Below are positions 1 to 6,852 of a stretch of 6,852 nt of DNA, one piece after another (within the stretch, counting starts at the first letter, position 1; each line of letters starts with the position of its first letter). The stretch comes from Planctomycetota bacterium (GTDB taxonomy: Bacteria > Planctomycetota > Planctomycetia > Planctomycetales > Planctomycetaceae): NCBI GenBank assembly GCA_024278285.1, contig JAJRTM010000311.1, positions 1-6,852 of the forward strand. Reading direction: 5' to 3'. The notes under the pieces were generated by a model that saw nothing but the letters and a program-made list of their open reading frames with translations, was not told where the DNA came from and searched no databases. The position numbers and the translations under genes are program-made.

Positions 1-2353
1 CAGGGAGCAGCGGCGAAAACTTTTTGATGAGCTGGTCTCGCGTTGGTAAATTGATTGGTCCGAAACGGTCAAAGCAAAGTGTGTAGACACGAATCATCGC
101 TAATTTTTGCGGAACACTTAACGAGTTCCAATCGAGATGGTCAAGCGATTTCAGAATGGCTCGTTGATCAGGATCATTCCCTGCGTTCTTGGGAAGATTG
201 TCCCAGTCAGGAAGCGGTGAATCGATATTTTCCCCTTTTCCCATCACTTCACGCTGTTTATTTCGCGCCAACGCCATCAACGACATTAACGAGGTCCACG
301 GATCGGTTGCAGAGATTGCTTTGTCTCGCCATTCGCTTTCATGGCGATGTTCAATCGCAATTCGGGCAGCGAATCGAATGAAGCGATCTTCATGCTTCAA
401 AAAAGGCCACGCTTTTTCAGCGGCATCAGGATGATCGCCCAGATGCAATTTCTCCAATTCTTTACGTTGTTGTCGCAGCTTTTGGAATTGATCAGCAATA
501 ACTCTAGCCTGTGCAGTTGATTCTTTTCCCTGATAAGTGACGCGGTACAAGCCTGACTGCACCTTGCGCCCACCAATTGTAAAATACATTGCCTGGTCGA
601 GTGGATTGATTACGATATCGGTCAGGGGCAGTGGAGTTCCCGAAATAAATTCTTCGATGGTCGCGGTGTAAGTTGCCCCTTGCGGTTTCAAGTGGATGGC
701 GTAAAGTTTTCCGTAACTCCAATCGTTAATGAAGAACGCATTTTGATATTTCGCAGGGAATTTTGCCCCGTAGCCGAATGTCACTCCCGTGGGAGAACCG
801 GGCCCGATATTGACGACGGCGGGCAAGCTGTCTTCGTAGTAAGCGGGCCACTTTCCGCCTCCATTTCGCCAGCCGAATTCTGCCCCGGAAACAACGTGAT
901 TGATTCGTGTCGGACGATACCACGGAGTGTTAAGGTCCCATTCCATATCAGCATCGTAAGTAAACATTTCTCCTTCACGATTCAAGGCGGCATCGTATTG
1001 ATTACGAAAGCCGGTCGCGATCAGTTCCCACTCTTTTCCTTCTGGATCGATCCTGCAAATATATCCTCCCGGTGCAGGAACCCCCTTCATAAAACCACGA
1101 CCATAAGCGCGAGGGAGAAGCAGATCTTCATCCCAGTTTTGAGGAACGCGAGAAGAGGCAATTGTTGTCAATTGAGTTCGGTCGCCACAAACAATATACA
1201 GCCCTTTTTTGTCTTGTGTATAAAAAACAGCATGCGGTCCATGCTCTCCGGTACCAATTAAAGAACGGAGAAATTTGACGGTATCGAGTTGATCATCGCC
1301 ATCGGTATCGAGAACGCGATATAAACCGCCTTCATAATTCTTGGCTTTATTCACAGAAACATACAGGGAATCAAAGGCCCAGAAAAGTCCCTGTGCTTCG
1401 CCAATATCGACATTAATCTTTTCAACTTTGGTTGGCTCTGGGCATTTAATTGGTGAAGGAGTGACACGATAAAGAGCACCGTATTGATCACAAACAATCA
1501 AACGCCCCTTGGGATCAACGCACATCGAAACCCAAGACCCCTGGACATCTTTCGGGACCGAATAAAGCAGTTCGACTTTGAAGTCTTTTGCAATTTTCAT
1601 GGCGTCAATTGGTGTCGCCTGCGGTCCTTTTTTCTTTGGAGCCGCTTTGGTCACTTCAGCCTTCTTTTTCCCGAAATGCTTAATGCGAATGTTTCGGAAC
1701 TGAGCCTTCATCGCGGGACCACGATGCACCTGGAACGCGATCAAGCCATCGAGTTCACGTTCTGATTTCTGATTATCGATAAGTTCAATCGTCGTGACGC
1801 CATCAACTTTGTGAATCTGCTTATTCCCTTTGCAGATGATCGTCATTGAATGCCATTTGGTCAGATCTTTCTGGTCGACGGGAACATCCAGTTTTTCAAC
1901 CTTTTTTTTGCCATCTTCTAACACGGTCACTTTCTGACCTCTTTGGGCCAAAATGCCCCGTCCCCGTTCATCGTATAACATACCTAGATAGGGGGGATTG
2001 GGATGGATATCTGCCTGATAGCCGCCGAGCGACCATTTTCCAACTTTTTTCATTCGTTTGCTGCGGTACTGAACGCCGGAGTTACTTTTTCCTTCCATGC
2101 GAAAATCGAGTCGCAGTTCGAAATCGCCTGCGGTTCCTTTCCAGATAAGAAACTGGTTATGCTTGAGGTGATCCGGCCCGTTGGTGATGCCGGTTATCAC
2201 TCCATCCTGAACAGACCACAATTCGGGATTTCCGTCCCAGCCAGAAAGATTTTTTCCATTAAAAAGCGATTCAAACCCTTTTTCTTCTGCGAAAACAGAC
2301 GCATTAAGCAGGACAAAACCTAACAGGACGGGCAGGAATTTCTTCAGATGCAC
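1..2353 (-). CDS. Secreted DUF1080 / PVC-type dehydrogenase propeller protein, C-terminus cut by window edge
   Basis: The reading frame is open from a GTG at 2353 to the window edge (784 codons, no stop). The GTG has a good ribosome site (GGAG, 7 bases upstream). An in-frame ATG at 2398 would add 15 residues but has no such site. Residues 1-22 form a Sec signal peptide (KK, then a hydrophobic core, cleavage near VFA/EE), so the protein is exported. Residues 27-228 match DUF1080 (3-keto-disaccharide hydrolase fold): [26 protein letters not shown], GERxLDG-like end and FRNIRIK. A Lys/Ala/Pro linker (229-247) leads to a propeller of the PVC-type membrane-bound dehydrogenase / glucose-sorbosone dehydrogenase kind (about 250-607), with [20 protein letters not shown], a DTDGDD acidic loop at 349-354, and PLPLTDIV. 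From about 612 it turns helical and HEAT-like. Relatives often end in a c-type cytochrome domain; that part is not visible. The domain calls are firm, but substrate and activity are unknown. It lies 126 bases downstream of the FAD oxidoreductase and is probably co-transcribed. Confidence 0.88.
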   Translation of the reverse strand, partial: MHLKKFLPVLLGFVLLNASVFAEEKGFESLFNGKNLSGWDGNPELWSVQDGVITGITNGPDHLKHNQFLIWKGTAGDFELRLDFRMEGKSNSGVQYRSKRMKKVGKWSLGGYQADIHPNPPYLGMLYDERGRGILAQRGQKVTVLEDGKKKVEKLDVPVDQKDLTKWHSMTIICKGNKQIHKVDGVTTIELIDNQKSERELDGLIAFQVHRGPAMKAQFRNIRIKHFGKKKAEVTKAAPKKKGPQATPIDAMKIAKDFKVELLYSVPKDVQGSWVSMCVDPKGRLIVCDQYGALYRVTPSPIKCPEPTKVEKINVDIGEAQGLFWAFDSLYVSVNKAKNYEGGLYRVLDTDGDDQLDTVKFLRSLIGTGEHGPHAVFYTQDKKGLYIVCGDRTQLTTIASSRVPQNWDEDLLLPRAYGRGFMKGVPAPGGYICRIDPEGKEWELIATGFRNQYDAALNREGEMFTYDADMEWDLNTPWYRPTRINHVVSGAEFGWRNGGGKWPAYYEDSLPAVVNIGPGSPTGVTFGYGAKFPAKYQNAFFINDWSYGKLYAIHLKPQGATYTATIEEFISGTPLPLTDIVINPLDQAMYFTIGGRKVQSGLYRVTYQGKESTAQARVIADQFQKLRQQRKELEKLHLGDHPDAAEKAWPFLKHEDRFIRFAARIAIEHRHESEWRDKAISATDPWTSLMSLMALARNKQREVMGKGENIDSPLPDWDNLPKNAGNDPDQRAILKSLDHLDWNSLSVPQKLAMIRVYTLCFDRFGPINLPTRDQLIKKFSPLLP

Positions 2354-2364
2354 TTTTCTTCTCC
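2347..2364 (-). promoter_or_regulatory. Ribosome binding site deciding the GTG start
   Basis: On the minus strand, CTGGAGAAGAAAA directly precedes GTG at 2353-2351. The GGAG core is 7 bases from the start codon, an ideal spacing. The competing in-frame ATG at 2398-2396 has only a pyrimidine-rich CCCTCCCGC stretch upstream. The GTG also leaves a normal-length signal peptide, so it is the better start. Confidence 0.6.
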
Positions 2365-2432
2365 AGTAAAACAAGATGCAATTCAATGACAATTCCATTG
2401 TCCAATGCGGGAGGGGATCTGTCAAACCAACC

Positions 2433-2472
2433 CAACAATTCGCATCTACGTTGAAAGATGATGCGAATGTTG
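2433..2472 (-). terminator. Intercistronic hairpin after the FAD oxidoreductase gene
   Basis: CAACAATTCGCATC (2433-2446) pairs with GATGCGAATGTTG (2460-2472): 13 base pairs with one bulged A and a 13-base loop. In minus-strand RNA it begins 7 bases after the TAA at 2482-2480. What follows is T-rich and G-rich (TGTTGGGTTGGTTTG) rather than a clean U tract, so it is not a textbook intrinsic terminator. It could be a partial terminator, a processing site or a 3'-end stabiliser that sets the expression ratio of the two genes. Confidence 0.45.
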
Positions 2473-2479
2473 CTTTTGC

Positions 2480-4759
2480 TTACGGCTGCACAATCCACAA
2501 GGCGTCTATCTGGGCATTTCCGTTAACATTTTTCGCGTTTGCCAATACCGAATATTTTTGCCCCGCTTCAAATTCATATTTCCCCAGCGAAACAAAGCAA
2601 GGTTTAATTGCCCCTGGTTTTTGCTGATTGATTGAGACGGTCGTTTCGCCCCCGGCATGAGAAATGGTGATCGGGAGAGAACTGGTTCGGTTGGGATGCG
2701 CACCGGTTGCAAAACGTAACTCATACTGGCCAGATTTTGGGACTTCAAATGTAAACTTTGCGGTGCCGCCCCTGCCGTAGTGGGAGTTGTCGTCGATTAA
2801 AGGTTTTAAGCCTGCACCCTTCGTCCAACTCCCGGTCAGTTCCGCTTGCAAGTCATCAATAACAATTCCCTTTAATGTGCTGGCTAGAACATACTCGCTT
2901 GGCTCAGGCGGTAATGCCGCCTCTCCTTTGCGAATGTAGAAGTCTCCCTCAACGGTATCTCTGCGAGTAACGCCGGAGAGTCGCACAAGTGTTTTGAGTC
3001 GATCCAGATAGGAAAGATAAACATCTTTCGGTTCGCATCCAAATTGAATGCAAAGTGACGCCGCCTTGCCGACAACTTCGCCCATCATGCCGCACGTTTT
3101 CATCACGCGTGTTGTTCCGAGTGCTTCATGTGTGACACTGATATCTCGCCCCGCCATGAACAGATTCGGCACATTTCGCGAATAAAAACAACGGTACGGA
3201 ATTGGGTAACCGTGCCTGCGATCTACGCCCGCTCCGAACTTCGCCACGCTGATGAAAGGGTTTTCAGGATACTTTCGCATGTATTGACGTTTCGGATAAT
3301 GTAAATCGATTGACCAGGTACTTGGGACCATGCCATCGGCAAATTTCTTTTTCGAGACAATATCTTCCTGCGTCAGAATCACATCTCCCATCAACCGTCG
3401 AGACTCACGCGGGCCGCCGATGTAGGCAATCCAGGTGAGACGCCCATTTTTATGTTTGGCTGCTCCTCCTTTATTTTTCATCGCATTCCAGGAACCATAA
3501 ACCGCCCGGAAGTTCCAGTCACGAATCGCTTCGAGGTCTTTGATCGAATCTTGATGAAACCCACTTTCCCAAAACCATTGACCATGATGATCTCGCGGGT
3601 AAGGGAAATCCTGCATCGTTAAATCGAGTGCCCAATCTGTTTTCGGGAACGCCTGCGGTTGCTCCGCTTCTTCCCAACTCCACATGTTACTCATGCCCAT
3701 TCGCGAGCCATCAAAAATTTCGGAATCAGCCTTGGCAAGAAAACCAAGAGTGCCATGCCCGGTGCAATCGACAAATAACGGTGCAGCGAAACGGCGTATT
3801 TGTGAAGTACGGGTATCGAAAGCATAGACGGCTTCAATTCGTTTCCCATTTTTATCGACCTGAAACGCATGATGATTCAGAAACAGCGTGATGTTTTTCT
3901 CTGCCCGGACGATCTGTTCTTTTTTCTTATCTTCGAACTCTTCATAAGTTCCCGGCGATTTTTTTGCGTGATCGGAAAGCTCTGCAATAATTTCGCCGAT
4001 GTGTGGATACTCACCACGGCGTATTAAACCTTGCGCCCAAACCCGAACTTCCGAACTGCCGTTGCCTCCCAAAACAGGACGATTCTGAATGAGCGCTACC
4101 TTAATTCCCATACGGGCAGCCGAAATCGCTGCACCAAGCCCGGCGTAACCTCCACCAACAACCACCAAGTCAAACGGACCAGCATCAATCGGTTTTTCCG
4201 GTAAGCCCAATTCTTTTTTTCGCCAGTCAGAAAGAATCTGTTGTTCGTTGGGAGGCGATGCTTCGGTATCGGTCGTTAACCAGATCGCATCACAACGCCC
4301 CTCGAAACCGGTCAAATCGTGCAGTTGGATTTTGTGCGAACCTGCTTCCAGCTTCACGCTCCCGCCCGGTTGCCAAAACCACTCAGCTGATGTTGTTCCA
4401 AACGTTCCGGGAAGTTCTTTTTCGTCAATGAATAGACGAAATCGTCCCGGTTGCCTTTTTGCTTTCCAGCGGGCAACCCAGTCTTTTGTTCTGACAAAAA
4501 CGCGATACGTTCCCGAAGCAGAAACCTTGATTGTTGTGGAAGCATCATCAACCGGTTTCCCCAACCCATGAGCCAGCAAATAAGGTGAACCCATAATATC
4601 AATAAACTGAGTATCCAGTTTCCACCCGCCATACTCATCAAACGATTCAGCTTCAACCAGAATCGATTCCGCGTGTGCAGAATCAATGGTGAAGTGAAAG
4701 ATAATACCGAGCAGGTAGGGGATAATCAAAAGGCGCATTGTTGAATGAAACGGAATCAT
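2480..4759 (-). CDS. Secreted FAD-dependent oxidoreductase (FAD_oxidored family) with N- and C-terminal sugar-binding-like domains
   Basis: This is a 759-residue flavoprotein, probably exported. From the ATG at 4759, residues 8-30 form a signal peptide (MRLLIIPYLLG core, cleavage after AHA). Residues 31-165 look like a CBM6/CBM35-type jelly roll (ILVEAESF opening, GGSVKLEAGSHKIQL, DAIWLT end). The FAD domain starts near 195 with a Rossmann fingerprint, VVVGGGYAGLGAA (200-211), followed by PVLGGNGSSEVRVW (228-241), DCTGHGTLGFLAKAD (331-345) and the closing FAD motif NLFMAGRDISVTHEALG (532-548), all typical of Pfam FAD_oxidored. Residues 632-759 resemble the golvesin / xanthan-lyase C-terminal domain (LTGSWT, YGRGGTAKFTFEVPKSGQYELRF, DALWIVQP). 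The substrate is unknown; the flanking domains suggest a carbohydrate. No start has a strong ribosome site: ATG 4738 gives a shorter, equally good signal peptide. The frame stays open to 4894, but that extension reads through repeat DNA and is unlikely to be translated. The gene follows a 563-base gap, so it probably has its own promoter. Confidence 0.9.
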   Translation of the reverse strand: MIPFHSTMRLLIIPYLLGIIFHFTIDSAHAESILVEAESFDEYGGWKLDTQFIDIMGSPYLLAHGLGKPVDDASTTIKVSASGTYRVFVRTKDWVARWKAKRQPGRFRLFIDEKELPGTFGTTSAEWFWQPGGSVKLEAGSHKIQLHDLTGFEGRCDAIWLTTDTEASPPNEQQILSDWRKKELGLPEKPIDAGPFDLVVVGGGYAGLGAAISAARMGIKVALIQNRPVLGGNGSSEVRVWAQGLIRRGEYPHIGEIIAELSDHAKKSPGTYEEFEDKKKEQIVRAEKNITLFLNHHAFQVDKNGKRIEAVYAFDTRTSQIRRFAAPLFVDCTGHGTLGFLAKADSEIFDGSRMGMSNMWSWEEAEQPQAFPKTDWALDLTMQDFPYPRDHHGQWFWESGFHQDSIKDLEAIRDWNFRAVYGSWNAMKNKGGAAKHKNGRLTWIAYIGGPRESRRLMGDVILTQEDIVSKKKFADGMVPSTWSIDLHYPKRQYMRKYPENPFISVAKFGAGVDRRHGYPIPYRCFYSRNVPNLFMAGRDISVTHEALGTTRVMKTCGMMGEVVGKAASLCIQFGCEPKDVYLSYLDRLKTLVRLSGVTRRDTVEGDFYIRKGEAALPPEPSEYVLASTLKGIVIDDLQAELTGSWTKGAGLKPLIDDNSHYGRGGTAKFTFEVPKSGQYELRFATGAHPNRTSSLPITISHAGGETTVSINQQKPGAIKPCFVSLGKYEFEAGQKYSVLANAKNVNGNAQIDALWIVQP

Positions 4760-4835
4760 GGGGAATACTCGTTTAAAATGTTTATTGAGAGGCGAAAAAG
4801 GAACTGACCACAAATTAACGTAGTGGCAGCAGTAG

Positions 4836-4858
4836 GCTGGGTCAAGACCCAGCTTTTT
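4836..4858 (+). terminator. Terminator-like hairpin with T run, possibly a palindromic repeat unit
   Basis: GCTGGGT (4836-4842), loop CAAG, then ACCCAGC (4847-4853), followed by TTTTT (4854-4858). The 7-bp GC-rich stem with a U tract has the form of an intrinsic terminator for plus-strand transcription. No plus-strand gene ends here, so it may instead be a dispersed palindromic repeat. It could also block antisense transcription leaving the start of the FAD oxidoreductase gene. Confidence 0.4.
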
Positions 4859-4863
4859 CCGAC

Positions 4864-4889
4864 GGTGACGGACAAACTTTGTCGTTACC
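4864..4889. repeat. Palindromic sequence GACAAACTTTGTC with extended arms
   Basis: The core GACAAA-C-TTTGTC (4871-4883) is a perfect palindrome around one base. The outer arms GGTGACG and GTTACC pair imperfectly, with one G·T pair and one bulge. With the neighbouring hairpin at 4836-4853 it makes a compact double palindrome about 80-125 bases upstream of the FAD oxidoreductase start. It may be a dispersed intergenic repeat; only a genome search can tell. Confidence 0.4.
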
Positions 4890-4909
4890 CACATTTATGA
4901 AACTAAATC

Positions 4910-5083
<174 letters not shown>

Positions 5084-5234
5084 AATCTAATTGTAATGAG
5101 GCTCAATTCCCTTAATAATTACGTATTGATCGACCAATGATTTCACCTGAACTATCAAAAATGTGGGGATAGCAAGCAAACCTATTTGCCAGGTCATGAC
5201 TCAATCTACGCAACCTGCCTTGAATGCGGAGGGT

Positions 5235-5303
5235 AGACATTCTTGCCTGCCTTTAATACGGGATGCTCAAACACGACAGACAGGAATGTCTGTGCTCCTT
5301 TTT
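5235..5303. repeat. Imperfect inverted repeat with inner GNRA-loop hairpin downstream of sppA
   Basis: AGACATTCTTGCCTGCC (5235-5251) pairs with 5275-5291 at 14 of 17 positions across a 23-base loop. The right arm is also a hairpin on its own: ACAGACA (5276-5282), loop GGAA, TGTCTGT (5287-5293), followed after CTCC by TTTTT (5299-5303) on the plus strand. It lies 20-90 bases beyond the sppA stop and could form the 3' end of the sppA transcript, though on the minus strand no U tract follows. Confidence 0.4.
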
Positions 5304-5310
5304 GAACTAA

Positions 5311-5325
5311 TAGAGGTTCCCTCTA
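5311..5325 (-). terminator. Small hairpin overlapping the sppA stop codon
   Basis: On the minus strand TAGAGG-GAA-CCTCTA forms a 6-bp stem with a 3-base loop, and its first three bases are the TAG stop codon of sppA. No U run follows (TTAGTTCAAAA), so it is weak as a terminator. It may act together with the hairpin at 5276-5293. Confidence 0.25.
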
Positions 5326-6852
5326 CTTAAACTGTAAATGGAATGGCATCATCAACAGGCGGGGATCGCTGGCTGAAAGTTTGTTGATTAACAGTGCGTT
5401 TTTAATTTGGAATGATAGTTCGGCTGGCAAAAATGACTCTAAAGATTGAGGCAACTTTGTCGTTTTCACGCTTGCATCAATCGGCCCGAAAAACTGCTCA
5501 AACGGACTGGTCGGTTTCGGGAGCAGTAACCGCTGGACATCATCGTCTTCATCGAAACCAGCCAGTTGCGTTGCTTTAAGAATGGCATCTTCTAATGTAC
5601 CGAGTTCATCAATGAGACCATTTTCGACCGCCATGCGTCCGGTGTAAATTCGCCCGCCCGCCAATGCTTTAAGTTTATTAATATCCATCCCTCTGCCCTG
5701 GGCTGCTTTACGAGTGAAGATTTCGTAAATTTCGTTCATCATTTTCTGCATCGCGACACGTTCTGAATCCGTAAAGGGGGAGGTCATTGAAAGTGCCCCG
5801 GAATTTTTCCCGCGTGAAATCACAGAAGTGGTGATCCCCAACTTTTTGAACAATCCATCAAAAGCGAGTTTGCCGCCGACAACTCCAATTGAACCGGTCA
5901 CCGTTCCCGGCTCTGCGAAAATGGGATCGGCTCCCATCGAAATATAATATCCGCCACTCGCGGCGACATCAGCCATGCTGACGACAATCGGCTTATCAAC
6001 TTTTTCCAAAGCACGCCAGATTAAATCACTTGCCAGGGCAGAACCGCCGGGGCTGTTGACGCGAAGCACTATCGCTTTGACACGGTCATTCGCAGCCGCC
6101 TTGTTGATTGTTGCCACCATCGAATCGCCGCCGATCATGTTATCTCCAAACATGCCACTGGTTCCACGACCAGGCATGATCGCACCACTGGCGTAAATAA
6201 TTGCAATCTGCGGAGCCTTGCTTCTTCGTCCGCGTGGCTCTGCTCCCATGAGCAGTTCCACCATTTTCATCATCCCGGCAAAGCCTTCGAAATTGGTATC
6301 AACTTTTTTCTTGCCGTAGCGTTTGATCAATTTGAATTCGACACCCTTTTTTCCACCAAGCGCAATTTGTTCGATTTCATCCGAATAACGAACGGCATCA
6401 ATCAACCCTACCTTGACTGCAGAAGTGGGAGTGTGCGGTCCGGTATCGATCGCGTTTTTTACTTGCTCAGGTTTTAGTTTGCGAGATTTCCCAATGATAT
6501 TAATGATGGCTGCAAACCGATCATCGAGCAGTTCTTCAATTTCCTGTTTGAATTCCGGACTCATTTCGGTTCGCGTGTAAGGCTCTGCTGCGGATTTGAA
6601 TTTGCCGACACGTAAAATATCTGCCTGGATATCGAGCTTGTCGAGCAGGTTACGATAAAAACTGACTTCCGCTCGCATCCCCGTCATTAACAGCATGCCA
6701 GGTTCAGGCATGAAAATTTTATCGCAGGCGGTCGCGACCAGGTAATCGGCTGTCATTGCTGTTTCCAGAAACGCATAAATCGGCTTCCCCGATTTTCGAA
6801 CCTCAAGAATTTTTGTACGAAGTTCGTGAATCCCGCCGCTGGCAAGAGAAGG
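5323..6852 (-). CDS. sppA: Signal peptide peptidase SppA, 67K type, N-terminus cut by window edge
   Basis: This is a membrane-associated serine protease of family S49 that degrades signal peptides left in the membrane after secretion. The frame is open from the window edge (6852) to a TAG at 5325-5323, giving 509 visible residues; the true start and any membrane anchor lie outside. The ATG at 6756 is internal, since residues before it (SGGIHELRTKI, KPIYAFLETA) already belong to the first S49 domain. The protein has the duplicated S49 layout of the E. coli enzyme. The first half carries the general-base lysine in VGKFKSAAEPYTR (visible Lys86, codon 6597-6595). The second half carries NSPGGSALASDLIWRAL and the nucleophile in ADVAASGGYYIS (visible Ser299, codon 5958-5956), then GTVTGSIGVVGG. 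These match E. coli Lys209 and Ser409, at similar spacing, so the enzyme should be active. The tail has an acidic patch (DEDDD) and a divergent end of about 75 residues. Confidence 0.95.
   Translation of the reverse strand, partial: PSLASGGIHELRTKILEVRKSGKPIYAFLETAMTADYLVATACDKIFMPEPGMLLMTGMRAEVSFYRNLLDKLDIQADILRVGKFKSAAEPYTRTEMSPEFKQEIEELLDDRFAAIINIIGKSRKLKPEQVKNAIDTGPHTPTSAVKVGLIDAVRYSDEIEQIALGGKKGVEFKLIKRYGKKKVDTNFEGFAGMMKMVELLMGAEPRGRRSKAPQIAIIYASGAIMPGRGTSGMFGDNMIGGDSMVATINKAAANDRVKAIVLRVNSPGGSALASDLIWRALEKVDKPIVVSMADVAASGGYYISMGADPIFAEPGTVTGSIGVVGGKLAFDGLFKKLGITTSVISRGKNSGALSMTSPFTDSERVAMQKMMNEIYEIFTRKAAQGRGMDINKLKALAGGRIYTGRMAVENGLIDELGTLEDAILKATQLAGFDEDDDVQRLLLPKPTSPFEQFFGPIDASVKTTKLPQSLESFLPAELSFQIKNALLINKLSASDPRLLMMPFHLQFK

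Noticed and set aside
55..434. Two overlapping plus-strand frames
   Set aside because: They are antisense shadows of the helical C-terminal region of the DUF1080 protein, with no start signals or homology I recognise.
680..1261. Plus-strand open frame of 193 codons
   Set aside because: It lies wholly antisense to the well-recognised propeller domain of the DUF1080 protein. Its translation shows no domain, and the minus-strand reading is clearly the real one.
4354..4686. Minus-strand frame of 110 codons
   Set aside because: It overlaps the FAD oxidoreductase in another frame, and the N-terminal sugar-binding-like domain is the convincing reading.
4817..4845. TTGACC with TACGTT 17 bases downstream as a promoter of the FAD oxidoreductase gene
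   Set aside because: The -35 is good but lies inside the palindrome, and the -10 matches only three of six consensus bases. Too weak to report as a feature.
6754..6756. ATG as the start of SppA
   Set aside because: The 32 codons upstream to the window edge are in frame and encode conserved S49 sequence, so this methionine is internal.

Overview
The window carries three protein genes, all on the minus strand, and one repeat-rich intergenic stretch. It looks like a chromosome fragment of a planctomycete, perhaps of the Gimesia or Planctomycetaceae type; the genus is a guess. Three things point there: a DUF1080 domain fused to a PVC-type dehydrogenase propeller, a secreted FAD oxidoreductase flanked by carbohydrate-binding-like sandwiches, and long intergenic gaps with palindromic repeats. 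There are no tRNA or rRNA genes, CRISPR arrays, transposase genes or phage genes.

Layout in minus-strand transcription order. (1) 6852 to 5323: most of a 67K-type SppA signal peptide peptidase, with its N-terminus beyond the window edge and both catalytic residues present. (2) 5322 to 4760: 563 bases without a credible gene but full of palindromes. The main one is a 174-bp element (4910-5083) with perfect 30-bp inverted ends, flanked by a possible AATC target duplication. (3) 4759 to 2480: an exported FAD-dependent oxidoreductase of 759 residues. (4) 2479 to 2354: a 126-base gap with a strong hairpin just after the stop codon. (5) 2353 to 1: an exported multidomain protein with signal peptide, DUF1080 (3-keto-disaccharide hydrolase-like), a six-bladed-propeller dehydrogenase-like domain and a HEAT-like helical start. 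Its C-terminus runs off the window.

The oxidoreductase and the DUF1080-propeller protein are probably transcribed together, and both appear to work outside the cytoplasm. One domain type oxidises and the other belongs to a family that splits 3-keto-glycosides. A reasonable but unproven reading is a small oxidise-then-cleave module acting on a sugar or polysaccharide. SppA is a separate housekeeping gene that clears membrane-retained signal peptides. The strongest candidates for something undescribed are the 174-bp inverted-repeat element and the FAD/keto-hydrolase pairing.
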